From the NCBI RefSeq assembly GCF_000613305.1, contig NZ_BAIO01000001.1, forward strand, positions 36,731 to 100,730: a stretch of DNA of 64,000 bases. The letters are read 5' to 3'. Below the pieces are notes generated by a model, which saw only the letters and a program-made list of their open reading frames with translations, ran no database searches and was not told the origin of the DNA. Of this stretch, positions 1 through 8,648 are shown in pieces. This stretch comes from Komagataeibacter kakiaceti JCM 25156. GTDB lineage: Bacteria > Pseudomonadota > Alphaproteobacteria > Acetobacterales > Acetobacteraceae. Made by a program: the position numbers and the translations under genes. Position 1 is the first letter of the stretch, and every line of letters starts with the position of its first letter.

Positions 1-630
1 CTCCATAGCCGCTTTCTCAGTGAGCAGGATGCGACCCGGCTGTTCTATCTGCTTCCCCACCAGCAGCAGAAAGCCTTTGCCATACAGTTCCTCGCACCCG
101 ACCCCGGTGCGGGCACGTCCAGCATCACGCGGGATTTCGCCGTGGTCGCCAGCAGCAGGCTGGGGCTGAACATATTGCTGATTTCCATTAGTGAGGCGAC
201 GGGCAAGGCCGCGCCTGTCATACACCACCGTTATGCCCTGCCCCTGCAGGCCGTGACCGATATGGATCTGACCTTCAACGGCAATCTTTCAGCATTCAAG
301 GTGCAGCAGACGCCCCTTTCCATCGTGATTCCCAACGAACATGTCGGTAGTCGGCTTCATCAGAGAGACTGGATCAACTATGTCACCAGTCAGGAGAACA
401 ATTTCGATCTGATCCTCATAGATTCCCCGGCGGCAAGCGCATCGCACATGGGGGCCGGCCTTTCTGCCAATGTGGATGCAAATATTATTGTTCTCGAAGC
501 TGAAAAAACCGATTACAACAAGACAAAATACCTAATAAACTGCATTGAAGAAGTTAAAGGTTACATACTTGGAACGATATTGAACAAGAGACATTTCTAC
601 ATACCAAGCTCGATTTACAAAAAGATCTGA
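1..630 (+). CDS. Exopolysaccharide BY-kinase-like ATPase, C-terminal part (5' end outside window)
   Basis: The reading frame is open from the first base, so this is the C-terminal 209 residues of a longer protein. It resembles the cytoplasmic ATPase domain of Wzc/CpsD-type polysaccharide co-polymerases, which control chain length at the inner membrane. A P-loop-like segment APDPGAGTSS lies near residues 32-41 and a Walker B-like FDLILIDSP near residue 134. The usual P-loop lysine is replaced by threonine (GAGTSS instead of GxGKT/S), so ATP hydrolysis or autokinase activity is doubtful. The tail HFYIPSSIYKKI is typical of the family. It is followed 26 bp later by a PAP2 gene in the same direction. 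Confidence 0.75.
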   Translation, partial: LHSRFLSEQDATRLFYLLPHQQQKAFAIQFLAPDPGAGTSSITRDFAVVASSRLGLNILLISISEATGKAAPVIHHRYALPLQAVTDMDLTFNGNLSAFKVQQTPLSIVIPNEHVGSRLHQRDWINYVTSQENNFDLILIDSPAASASHMGAGLSANVDANIIVLEAEKTDYNKTKYLINCIEEVKGYILGTILNKRHFYIPSSIYKKI

Positions 631-656
631 TTGTTCATATTGATTCGGGGGCAAAC

Positions 657-1238
657 GTGAGATTTATTACGGATTTTGGAGATGAGGCGACCATAATTCC
701 GCTGTTTGTGGTCACTATTGTCCTGTTCATAGCCATGGGCTGGAAGCGCAATGCGGCCATCTGGGGCATTGGCATATTTCTTACCTTCGGCTGCATCGTA
801 CTGAGTAAAATGCTGGGCCTGCTCTGGGCCCAGTTTTACGGCTATGATGGCCATCCATTCAGCGCCAGCGGTCATGTCGCCGCCAGTTCAGCCGTTTATG
901 GCAGCCTGATCAACATGATCGTTCAGCCCCGTTTCCATTCCTGGCTGATGGCGATGCTTCCTCCCGCCCTGATTGCCGGGCTGATTGGCTATACACGCAT
1001 CATGCTGCATGCCCATACGCCGCTGGAAGTTGTGGTCGGGGCCGGGATCGGTACGACAGCGGCCACGTTGATCACCCGTGTCCTTCCGCCCGTCCCGACC
1101 GCTCTTGTTCACTGGTTCGCTTTCGCCCTTGTGCCTGTCATTCTGTTTTTCCATGGATATGTCATGGAAGCAGAACCGGTTCTGAAACAGACATTCTATA
1201 CATCCTATTATTTTCTTAACCAGAATATTGGTTGGTAG
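657..1238 (+). CDS. PAP2-family membrane phosphatase
   Basis: A 193-residue integral membrane protein with about five hydrophobic segments. Two of the three PAP2 acid-phosphatase signatures are visible: SASGH at residues 69-73 (PSGH motif) and R114-x5-H120-x3-E124-x3-G128 (the last motif, with Glu in place of the usual Asp). The first motif is not clear. Members dephosphorylate lipid phosphates. In an exopolysaccharide cluster the likely substrate is undecaprenyl pyrophosphate, recycled after each subunit transfer, but this is inferred from context. The start is GTG at 657, 26 bp after the ATPase gene. Confidence 0.75.
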   Translation: MRFITDFGDEATIIPLFVVTIVLFIAMGWKRNAAIWGIGIFLTFGCIVLSKMLGLLWAQFYGYDGHPFSASGHVAASSAVYGSLINMIVQPRFHSWLMAMLPPALIAGLIGYTRIMLHAHTPLEVVVGAGIGTTAATLITRVLPPVPTALVHWFAFALVPVILFFHGYVMEAEPVLKQTFYTSYYFLNQNIGW

Positions 1239-1387
1239 ATAAATGTTTTTCAAAAATTTAATGTATTTTACATAATAATATAATTTACGACGAGAAAAAC
1301 GGATTTATATATCATATATATTGTGTGTTTCCATTTTTATGGCATTTAATTCCATTTTGTTGCAGAGGCGGAAGTTCGGTATCGTCT

Positions 1388-2167
1388 ATGAAAAAATCTT
1401 CAACTGACCGCTCTCTCCCGCCCGAAATTTTTGGCCTGCGTTTTTCTTCCCTTTCAGAAAGTGAAGTCGCCACGTTGGTCGGTACGACCATCCGCTCGGA
1501 GCAGGAAGGGGTGGGGCTGATCATTACCCCGAATATCCAGCATATCAGCCTGATGCAGCATAACCGGATGTTCGCGCAGGCCTGCCGGCACGCCGCCATT
1601 CTGACATGCGACGGCTTTCCCCTGCTTTATTATGCAAGAATGCGTGGCCAGCAGGTTGCCGGGCGGGTGACGGGGCGGGGCATTGTCGCGGATCTCATGG
1701 CGCGGCCTGATCTTCTGGCGCGACATCGCATCTTCATGGTGCTTGATAGTGAGCGGACCGTTGCCGCGGCACGGGAATGGGCAAACCGGCATGGACTTCA
1801 GGACAAAATTGTCTATGCCGTTCCCCCCCACGGGTTTGAAAATGACCCGGCCTATACCTCCCGACTGGCCGCCAGCATCCGTCATCACCAAATCACACTC
1901 CTTTTCATGGGGGTCGGAGCCCCCCGGAGCGAGATTTTTGTGGATCAGCACAGGGACATTCTGCCCCCCTGCTGGGCCCTATGCATTGGTCAGGCGCTTC
2001 TGGTCGCGCTGGGTCTTACACCCCAGCCACCCCGCCTCGTACAAAAGCTTAATGTGGAGTGGTTGTGGCGCATTGCTCTTGAACCCAGGCGACTTCTGAC
2101 CAGATATATTCAATCAGCCTGGGGTTTCCTGTTTGCGGTTTTCAAGGATATGGGACAACGTGGCTGA
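1388..2167 (+). CDS. WecG/TagA/CpsF-family (GT26) glycosyltransferase, GumM/AceB-like
   Basis: A 259-residue protein of the WecG/TagA/CpsF family. Visible signatures are an N-terminal TPN-Q segment, DGFPLLYYAR, GRVTGRGIVADLM and MGVGAPRSEIF, the latter matching the conserved G-x-P-x-Q/S-E block. Family members add the second sugar to a lipid-linked primer on the cytoplasmic face. Next to a GumD-like initiating enzyme, the best guess is transfer of glucose to glucose-PP-undecaprenol as in xanthan/acetan assembly. ATG 1388 was preferred over the in-frame GTG at 1325, whose extra 21 residues show no family similarity. It ends 1 bp before the next gene. Confidence 0.8.
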   Translation: MKKSSTDRSLPPEIFGLRFSSLSESEVATLVGTTIRSEQEGVGLIITPNIQHISLMQHNRMFAQACRHAAILTCDGFPLLYYARMRGQQVAGRVTGRGIVADLMARPDLLARHRIFMVLDSERTVAAAREWANRHGLQDKIVYAVPPHGFENDPAYTSRLAASIRHHQITLLFMGVGAPRSEIFVDQHRDILPPCWALCIGQALLVALGLTPQPPRLVQKLNVEWLWRIALEPRRLLTRYIQSAWGFLFAVFKDMGQRG

Positions 2168-2168
2168 A

Positions 2169-3329
2169 ATGTCTTTGGCTCATTCCCCCAATCCGTCAGG
2201 TAAGGAGACCGGCATTCCGATCTGGCAGAAAATGGATGCAAATCCCCCGTTCATGCCAGAAAACATGCCATTTCCTTCACATTTCCAGGGAAAGAAAGTG
2301 CTTCTGAAGGACCTGTTCAGAACAGGTCTGCCCTACATGCGCCAGCGCGTTCTCGTACTGGGGGGGGGACTGGAGGGCGAACGGATAGTTACAAAACTTC
2401 TGGAAGAACCTGATCATTGTGAAGTCATCGGCATATTTGATGACCGCACAACACGCTTGCAGGATTTCCATCATAGTGTGCCTATTCTAGGTAATATTGA
2501 TGACATGGTTGCCTTCTGTCGCAAGGACCTGCCGGATATCATTATTATCTCCACCGCCGATGCCGGGCGTGAAAGATTACGCGAACTCATTCGCAAGATT
2601 ATCGTGCTGCCCGTTAATATTTATCTGGCCATGGATCACCAGAAGATGGATGGGCTGGAAAACGTGGACCCGCATGATCCGGATATCATCCTTTTTCCCA
2701 TCAGCAAGGTTCCCCTGGCGGGCAGTCATCTGGTTATGAAATGGCTGGAAGATAAGATACTGGCCTTGTTTTTTATAATCATTCTTTCACCATTAATGGT
2801 TGTTATAGCGGCACTTATAAAAATAGACAGCCGTGGCGATGTATTGTTCATACAGGACCGTTATGGGTTCAATAATAAAATTATAAAGGTATTTAAATTC
2901 AGGACCATGCATATTGCCCAGGCCGACCCTACGGGCGCGCGGCGAACGGTAAGAAATGATCCTCGTGTTACCAGAATAGGCCGTTATCTGCGCAATTTCA
3001 GTCTGGATGAACTGCCGCAGTTTTTTAATGTGCTCCTGGGCAGCATGTCCATTGTCGGTCCGCGCGCTCATGCCACAGCCATGCAGGTCAATAATGAACC
3101 CTATGAAAAAGTCATAGACTGTTACTCTGCAAGACACATGGTCAAACCCGGAATAACCGGACTGGCACAGGTTATGGGCTGTAGGGGAGAAATAAAAACA
3201 AAATATATGGCGCAGAAACGGTTGGACTATGATCTATATTATATAAAGCATTGGTCTTTGTGGATGGATCTGAAAATCATTATCAAAAGTATACACATTA
3301 TTTTATTTAAAAGAGAAAATACATTTTAG
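2169..3329 (+). CDS. Undecaprenyl-phosphate glucose-1-phosphate transferase, GumD/AceA-like, without N-terminal membrane helices
   Basis: Catalyses the first step of exopolysaccharide repeat assembly, moving a sugar-1-phosphate to undecaprenyl phosphate. Residues about 45-150 form a Rossmann-like domain with the glycine motif VLGGGLEG. One membrane segment follows (ILALFFIIILSPLMVVIAAL, near residue 200), then the bacterial sugar transferase core with FKFRTM, DPRVTRIGRYLR, SLDELPQFFN and SIVGPRAH. At 386 residues it lacks the four to five N-terminal helices usual in WcaJ/GumD. A run of nine G at 2360-2368 encodes the glycine motif. An in-frame TTG at 2133 is an alternative start overlapping the upstream gene. 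An IS630 element lies 38 bp downstream. Confidence 0.85.
   Translation: MSLAHSPNPSGKETGIPIWQKMDANPPFMPENMPFPSHFQGKKVLLKDLFRTGLPYMRQRVLVLGGGLEGERIVTKLLEEPDHCEVIGIFDDRTTRLQDFHHSVPILGNIDDMVAFCRKDLPDIIIISTADAGRERLRELIRKIIVLPVNIYLAMDHQKMDGLENVDPHDPDIILFPISKVPLAGSHLVMKWLEDKILALFFIIILSPLMVVIAALIKIDSRGDVLFIQDRYGFNNKIIKVFKFRTMHIAQADPTGARRTVRNDPRVTRIGRYLRNFSLDELPQFFNVLLGSMSIVGPRAHATAMQVNNEPYEKVIDCYSARHMVKPGITGLAQVMGCRGEIKTKYMAQKRLDYDLYYIKHWSLWMDLKIIIKSIHIILFKRENTF
2360..2368 (+). repeat. G9 homopolymer in the GumD-like gene
   Basis: Nine consecutive G bases encode the glycine-rich nucleotide-binding motif of the initiating glycosyltransferase. Slippage by one base would truncate the enzyme. The gene is in frame in this sequence. 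Confidence 0.9.
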
Positions 3330-3367
3330 AATATATTTTTACTTTAAATTATTTCTATATACTAATA

Positions 3368-4527
3368 CCAAAGGGTGTGGCCGTTGACTCGTGTGTGAAG
3401 TGACGAGCGGCGTCGGTTCTGATTCTCTTGAATTGGGGAGGATCTGGCGGATGACGAGGGCGGTGAAGCTACGGGATGACTATTCGGCCTCTGACCTGAG
3501 GCGACTTGCGGCGCGCAGCCGGCAGGCGAATGTCGCACGCCGGCTTCTGGCCCTGGCGGCGATCCGTGACGGGGGCAGCCGGACGGATGCGGCTCGCATA
3601 GGTGGCATGGACCGCCAGACATTGCGAGACTGGGTTCATCGCTTCAATGCCGAAGGACCCGATGGCCTGCGCGATCATCAGCACGCGGGGCCAGCTTGCC
3701 GATTGAACGGGGCACAGCAGGCCGAGTTGAAGGCCCTGGTCGAGGCGGGGCCCGATCGGCAGCGTGACGGTGTGGTGCGCTGGCGCCGGATTGATCTGCA
3801 ACGCGTGATCAAGGAACGCTTCGGCGTCGTCTACCACGAACGGCATGTTTCCACTTTGCTGAAACGTCTTGGTTTTTTCCATGTCAGCGCCCGGCCGCGT
3901 CATCCGGGGCAGGATCCTGGCGTCATGGAAGCGTTCAAAAAAACTTCCCCCGCATCCTGAGTGCCCATATCGGCCATCTGCCGAAGGGAAAGCCGATCGA
4001 GATCTGGTTTCAGGACGAAGCCCGCATCGGCCAGAAGAACGGCATCGTTTGGCAATGGGCCCGGCGCGGCACGCGACCACGCCAGCCGGCTGACCAGCGC
4101 TACGAGAATGCTTGGCTGTTCGGGGCGATCTGCCCGGCGCGCGGCAAGGCTGCCGGCCTGGTGCTACCGTTCGTCGGCACTGCCAGCATGCAACTCCATA
4201 TCGAGGAGATCTCACGCTGCGTCGCCCGCGGCGCCCATGCCGTCGTGCTGCTCGATCGCGCAGGATGGCATACCACCAGTAAACTGAAGCGACCCCGCAA
4301 TGTCAGCCTGATCTTCCTGCCGTCCCGTGCTCCCGAACTGAACCCCGTCGAGAATATCTGGCAGTTCCTGCGCGCCAACTGGCTGTCCAATACCGTCTTC
4401 GACGACATCGACCATATCATCGACGCAGCCTGCTGCGCATGGAACAACCTTGCCGCACTCCCGCATACCATCCGCTCCACTGGGCTCAGGAAATGGGCTC
4501 ACACAGGTCAAAGGCTATAACCGTTGG
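3368..4527 (+). mobile_element. IS630-family insertion sequence, apparently intact
   Basis: A 1,160-bp element with imperfect terminal inverted repeats. The left end begins CCAAAGGGTGTGGCCGTTGA and the right end, read inward, begins CCAACGGTTATAGCCTTTGA. It is flanked by TA at 3366-3367 and 4528-4529, the expected IS630 target duplication. It carries one transposase in two overlapping frames. It lies directly downstream of the exopolysaccharide genes and abuts a truncated IS5-family copy. Confidence 0.9.
3451..4520 (+). CDS. IS630-family transposase made by -1 frameshifting
   Basis: The first frame (3451-3960) encodes an N-terminal winged-helix region including RRLLALAAIRDG and GMDRQTLRDWVHRF. 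The second frame, to 4520, carries the DDE catalytic core: WFQDEARIG, VLLDRAGWH and PELNPVENIW. The frames join at the A7 run near 3937-3943. A -1 slip there reads EAFKKNFPRILSAH, which is the continuous sequence expected for the family, so this is probably programmed frameshifting rather than damage. With intact terminal repeats the element may be mobile. Confidence 0.85.
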
Positions 4528-4532
4528 TATAA

Positions 4533-5152
4533 GAGACCGTTTGGAAAATCGGCGAGATATGATTCAAGCTTTGGATGTGGACGCCAGAGCAAAGGGGCCA
4601 GATGGCCAGGATCACCCGCAAGACGAAACGCTATCCGTCTGACATGACGGACGAGGAATGGGAGCGGATCGCGCCTTTGATGCCGCACCCCAGACGGCGT
4701 GGAGGGCCGCGCGAAATTGAATTCCGTGAGGTGATCAACGCGGTGCGCTATCTGGTGCGTTCAGGCTGTGGCTGGCGGATGCTGCCGATCCACTTCGGGC
4801 ACTGGCGGACTGTTTACGGCTGGTTTCGCGAATTGGCCCGACGCTTCCTGTTCCAGACCATCCATGACGTGGAACTGATGATGGATCGGGCTCAGGCAGG
4901 CCGCGACACCAGCCCTACGGCAGCGGTGATCGACAGCCAGAGCATCAAGCGCTTCATGCGAAAACAAGAGGTTACGACGCCGGCAAGAAGGTCGTCGGCC
5001 GCAAGCAAGCGCCACATTGCCGTCGATACGGACGGACGCTTGTTGATGATTAATCTTACCTCTGCCGATATCTCGGACAGTGCAGGTGCCCAGATGATCC
5101 TGGATGCCATCCGCAACGCTCGCCATGGGTGAAGCACTTGTTCGCCGATGCG
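4533..5152 (+). mobile_element. IS5-family element, 3'-truncated copy
   Basis: The left end GAGACCGTTTGGAAAATC matches the left terminal repeat of the complete copy at 13333-14213. Similarity continues to about 5150, then stops abruptly at GCCTAGCCTAGCC, so about 260 bp including the right end are missing. The element is in the same orientation as the complete copy, 8.8 kb away. The IS630 element sits immediately to its left. Confidence 0.85.
4575..5132 (+). pseudogene. IS5-family transposase, truncated and mutated
   Basis: The N-terminal part reads MTDEEWERIAPLMPHPRRRG and SGCGWRMLPIHFGHWRTVYG, typical of IS5-group transposases. Compared with the copy at 13.3 kb, one base is missing near 4948 and about four are added near 5005, garbling residues 125-145 before the frame is restored at KRHIAVDTDGRLLMINLT. 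The frame ends early at 5132, and the last catalytic block (VVERTFGWM in the other copy) is absent. It cannot encode an active transposase. Confidence 0.85.
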
Positions 5153-5698
5153 CCTAGCCTAGCCGGCAATTCAGAAATCTCTCAGATCTAATTCATCATA
5201 TGCGATAATTGTATCTACGTTCGGATGCCTAAAAATTTAGATCTCCAAATGACGGCATTGTAGGAAGAGTGGCAGCTCGGCTTTCAGTTTACAAAGACGA
5301 AAAGCGGACCAATCATTGATTACTGGACTGAAAGCGTCCCCTGATATCTCTCTTTACGGGTGCTCTCCCTTGTCGGACAGAACCTTATCATCCGCGATGA
5401 GATTGCACGCGGCCACCGGGCGGCGATGATTTGCATCTCCGTTGATACAAAACTCAAACGTATCATGGCGCACCTGTAGCCCTGCTTTCGTATTCAGAAA
5501 AAAGGGTGCAGATTTTTCGGCGCAATGGCCGGGGCTGACCCCTGACGCAGTTTAATTCCCCCACACGCGATAACTGTGATTATCACGTGTACAAGTCTCT
5601 GTTGCCATGTCTGTCACGAGACCTGAACCACCATTTATGCACGCTGAATCGTATTTCGGATACTTATGCGCAAGCAGACTACATACCTTACACATATA
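5153..5698. other. Gene-free stretch with an unidentified coding relic
   Basis: No complete gene is visible between the IS5 remnant and the ArsC-like gene. At about 5338-5479 the + strand has a short protein-like frame without a good start, containing LSLVGQNLIIRDEIARGHRA and ending at TAG. It may be the C-terminus of a gene destroyed by IS activity, but I do not recognise it. The rest is AT-rich with scattered stops. Confidence 0.4.
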
Positions 5699-6091
5699 TC
5701 AGGTATTTGGATGTGCGCATCCGTCTGGGACGGTTTCCGGAAGTTCCAGACCTAATCTGGATTTAAGATCGGCAGTTGCAAAGCCTGCGCATCGTCTCTC
5801 ACCAATCTGCAGTAACGGTCGACGGATCAGCAGAGGTTGCTCCAGCATAAGGGATAGAGCCGCCTCAGCGGTCAATGTTTCAGGCTGTACCGTTCCGGAT
5901 TTAATGGAGGGTGCGGAGCGGTTAAACCAATCCTTTACCGGCATACTACCAAAGAAAAGACGTAAATCTGCGGTGGTCCAAGGTTCGGTCAATAAATTGC
6001 GGGCAATGACCGTATACCCAGCGGCGCGTAAAGCTGCTTTCTGTCGTGCATTGCCGCCACAACCGGGTTTTTCAAAAAAAATTATTTCCAT
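5699..6091 (-). CDS. ArsC/Spx-family thioredoxin-fold protein, nitrogenase-associated-like
   Basis: A 130-residue protein beginning MEIIFFEKPGCGGNARQKAA. The N-terminal CxxN-type site (single Cys at residue 11), the MPVKDWFNRSAP block and SIKSG match the ArsC/Spx-like branch often annotated as nitrogenase-associated protein rather than true arsenate reductase, which carries CGTSR. Its role is unknown; a redox or thiol function is possible. ATG at 6091 was chosen because GAAGGAG lies just upstream. No nif or ars genes are nearby. Confidence 0.7.
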   Translation of the reverse strand: MEIIFFEKPGCGGNARQKAALRAAGYTVIARNLLTEPWTTADLRLFFGSMPVKDWFNRSAPSIKSGTVQPETLTAEAALSLMLEQPLLIRRPLLQIGERRCAGFATADLKSRLGLELPETVPDGCAHPNT

Positions 6092-6284
6092 ATGAGTCTC
6101 CTTCGGTCTCGCTTCTGGGAACACATTGTCAGTATCTGCAATTCGCGTGTGATCCGGCCTTTTAAATTGACATCGCAGCGTGATGTAGGTGTTTGGTAAG
6201 ATGCCATCCTATCAGAAAGTTTGCATACAAACCCGACAGCCTGATTTGATGATCAAGAAATTTTTTTACATAATTATAAAATAT

Positions 6285-7432
6285 TCATAAATAATAATGG
6301 AATCTTGTTTCAACTGTATAATCATGTTTTCCAGAATGTATGGCCAATAACACTTCGGTCATGTGAAGAATGACCTGACCGGAGAAAAATGGTGTCTGAC
6401 CAGACTGTATTGCCTCAGCCTGTTTCTGGATTCCTGCCATAAAATCAATCTGGGAGGGATAAGCAGGAAGCTTGGGGGCCTGCTGGGTTGAAGGATAGGA
6501 CAGTTCCTTACCTTTGTACAACCGGAAAGGAAGCCTGCGTCCTAATCGACTTTCAATTCCATCCACCACTTTTTGCCAGAAGGACCGCTCATAACGCTTG
6601 GAAAGGTTGATGGGGGAACGGTTATCCCATAAATCGCGAACGATTATTTCTCCCTTCTCTCCCAATATTGTCATTGAACGATCACGTGGCGCCGCCAGCC
6701 CACAGGTCAGACGAGCTACCACTCCGTTATGGAACACCAGGCAGCCGACAGAAAAATCAGGTGCCAGTTGCACGTTCCGCGTTTCTTTCCCCTTGTCTGG
6801 AAAGGTAAGGGCAGAAAAAGCTGAAACATGGCTAACTGGGCCAAACAGGCCAATCAACCATGTCAATGCGTAGCCTGCATGCTCCAATGTACATCCGACT
6901 TCAAATTCATGAGCTCCCGGCCACGGAGCGCCTGAACGGCTTCTCCATTTCTGCCAGTTTGCCATAAATACAGGACCGTCCTCCATTTCCGCATACACCA
7001 AGGTAGGACGCCCGATCTGTCCTTTATTAATCTGGTGTTTTGTTAAATTAAACGCATTACTCAATGCATTTGCGGGGCCCCGCAAATGATCACACCTTTT
7101 TCTTCGGCAAGAGAAACAAGCAATTTTGCGTCTTCTACGGATAAAGCCAAAGGCTTCTCGCAATAAACATGCTTGTTGGCATCTATCGCCGCCTTGTTAA
7201 TTATAAAATGGCTCTCAGGAGTTGTCAGGTTGACAACAATATCTACATTTTCGTCATTCAGGACTTCATGAAGATTGTTGTAAGATCTTACCTTATAAAA
7301 AGAGCAGAAAACTTTCAGCCTGTTTTGGTCTCGGTCCCATGCGCCAATGAGACGAAGGTCTGGGTAGTTTTCCAGTGTTCTCATATAATAATCGGCGACA
7401 TATCCTGTCCCGATAAAGGCGATATTCGTCAT
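6285..7432 (-). pseudogene. Gfo/Idh/MocA-family oxidoreductase, frameshifted
   Basis: The start is ATG 7432 with AGAGGA six bases upstream. The N-terminal half carries the dinucleotide-binding motif FIGTGYVADYYMRTLE and the family marker HVYCEKPLALS. It then runs out of frame near 7070-7085. The second half continues in another frame from ANALSNAF through GQIGRPTLVYAEMEDG to 6285. Joined, it would be about 380 residues, a normal length for a NAD(P)-dependent sugar oxidoreductase, perhaps serving surface-sugar synthesis. The frameshift lies inside a perfect 22-bp palindrome at 7067-7088. Low GC relative to flanking flagellar genes suggests transfer. Confidence 0.8.
7067..7088. repeat. Perfect 22-bp palindrome at the oxidoreductase frameshift
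   Basis: The two arms CATTTGCGGGG and CCCCGCAAATG are perfectly complementary with no loop. The palindrome coincides with the one-base frameshift in the Gfo/Idh/MocA gene, so it may reflect an assembly collapse, a hairpin-induced deletion or an insertion-site footprint. Confidence 0.8.
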
Positions 7433-7587
7433 GTAATATCCTCTAATAAAATTCATATGGATACAGGAGATAATTTTGTTAGAGGAGGCCCGTATCTTCT
7501 GATAGTTGCAGGTATTGAATAAACGATAATCTGGTGATGCCATACCGCCGTTCTGACGGTGTTGCTGAAGGCCATGATAGGGACAAG

Positions 7588-7676
7588 GCTAGCCCCAAGG
7601 TCCCTTTGGCGTCAGCATGTCATGATACACCGCATCTGGCGTGCGTCCACCCAGCGCTGGGCTGATGTGTATTTTG
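7588..7676 (-). pseudogene. IS3-family integrase C-terminal relic
   Basis: Read on the minus strand this stretch encodes THISPALGGRTPDAVYHDML followed by TPKGPWG and a stop. It matches the extreme C-terminus of IS3-group OrfB integrases (HxxLGGxTPxxxY). No other part of the element is recognisable nearby. It shows that the 7.4-8.0 kb gap was shaped by insertion sequences. Confidence 0.65.
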
Positions 7677-8058
7677 GTGATTGATCTATTTAGACCGATA
7701 AGTTTAAAAGATCGTATCGCGTGATCGCATGCAGGATCTCGCGTGAATTGTGCTCTCTTTATCGTCCGTTCCCAACGGACGGGCCCGATTTCAAATCCAG
7801 AGAATTTTAGAGGGTCAGGTCACATTGCCCATGAAACCTATCCTCATTCAGGTCGAATTATGGCTTAAAGTCCAATCCGCAAATCGGAGATCATCTTTGA
7901 TCGTTAAGCCATCTTTTTGAAAATTCATGCTACATACGCGACTGGTGGCGGTGAGGTTAAGATTGTATGATGTGAATGGCAAAGGCCGTCATGCAGGCCT
8001 GAACTTATCATACAGGGCACACGGCATGCCAAATCCTGATGGGCGAAAGCGGATATCT
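7677..8058. other. Gene-free stretch
   Basis: No supported gene. A short hairpin GTCCGTTCCCAACGGAC lies near 7767-7783, with no T-run and no assignable function. Scattered stops occur in all frames and the GC content is mixed. Confidence 0.4.
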
Positions 8059-8393
8059 ATGAAGGTCAAGCGCGGGACTACGTTACTCTTCATCGTGCTC
8101 TTGCCGGTTGTTCTCCGGATCATATTGCCAGCCGTGTTACGGGACGTGAATGTAGTGCCGGCTATATTCAGGAAGGTGAGGACTGGTGCGCTCCGCCGGA
8201 AAGACCGCCTGTGCCGCAGCCATACTGCACACAAAGCTGGAATGGCGTGGATTGCTGGAGCCGTCCCGATCTTATGCCCAATGTTGCCCGCGAAGTGGCG
8301 GAAGGCCCGACGGGTCTGACGCAGGACCAGAATGCGCAACGGCTGAACATGCAGGTCAAGAAAATTCCTCCCACGAACAGCTATACTCCGTAA
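8059..8393 (+). pseudogene. Small secreted lipoprotein, probably frameshifted
   Basis: ATG 8059 starts MKVKRGTTLLFIV, a typical charged plus hydrophobic lipoprotein leader, but in a frame that does not continue sensibly. One frame over, the sequence reads ALAGCSPDHIASRV, a lipobox, followed by a Cys-, Trp- and Pro-rich mature part (EDWCAPPERPPVPQPYCTQS) ending KKIPPTNSYTP at 8393. A one-base change near 8105-8112 would join leader and lipobox into a protein of about 110 residues. Function unknown. The frame choice is my inference. Confidence 0.5.
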
Positions 8394-8648
8394 GAACAGA
8401 CATATTTTCAATTATAGAATGTATTATATCCACATTTTGTTATAAAAATATCTGGTTTTGCCGTAGCCGCATCGACAGAACCGGACGGGTGAAGCGGCAG
8501 GCACAAGGTTGAGATCCTGGCACGCGTTGGCTTAGAATGGCGATGCCGGTATCGGACCTAATGGACCGAATTACGCGCCAGCCAGCCTGAAGGCCCATTA
8601 TGTCCGCTGAAAAAGGAAATTTATTCGGCTTTTACGGCCAGAAACGTA
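8394..8648. other. Intergenic region
   Basis: 255 bp between a + strand gene end and a - strand gene end. I see no gene, RNA or convincing terminator. Confidence 0.4.

Noticed and set aside
7767..7783. GTCCGTTCCCAACGGAC hairpin as a terminator
   Set aside because: No T-run follows in either direction and no gene ends at the correct distance.
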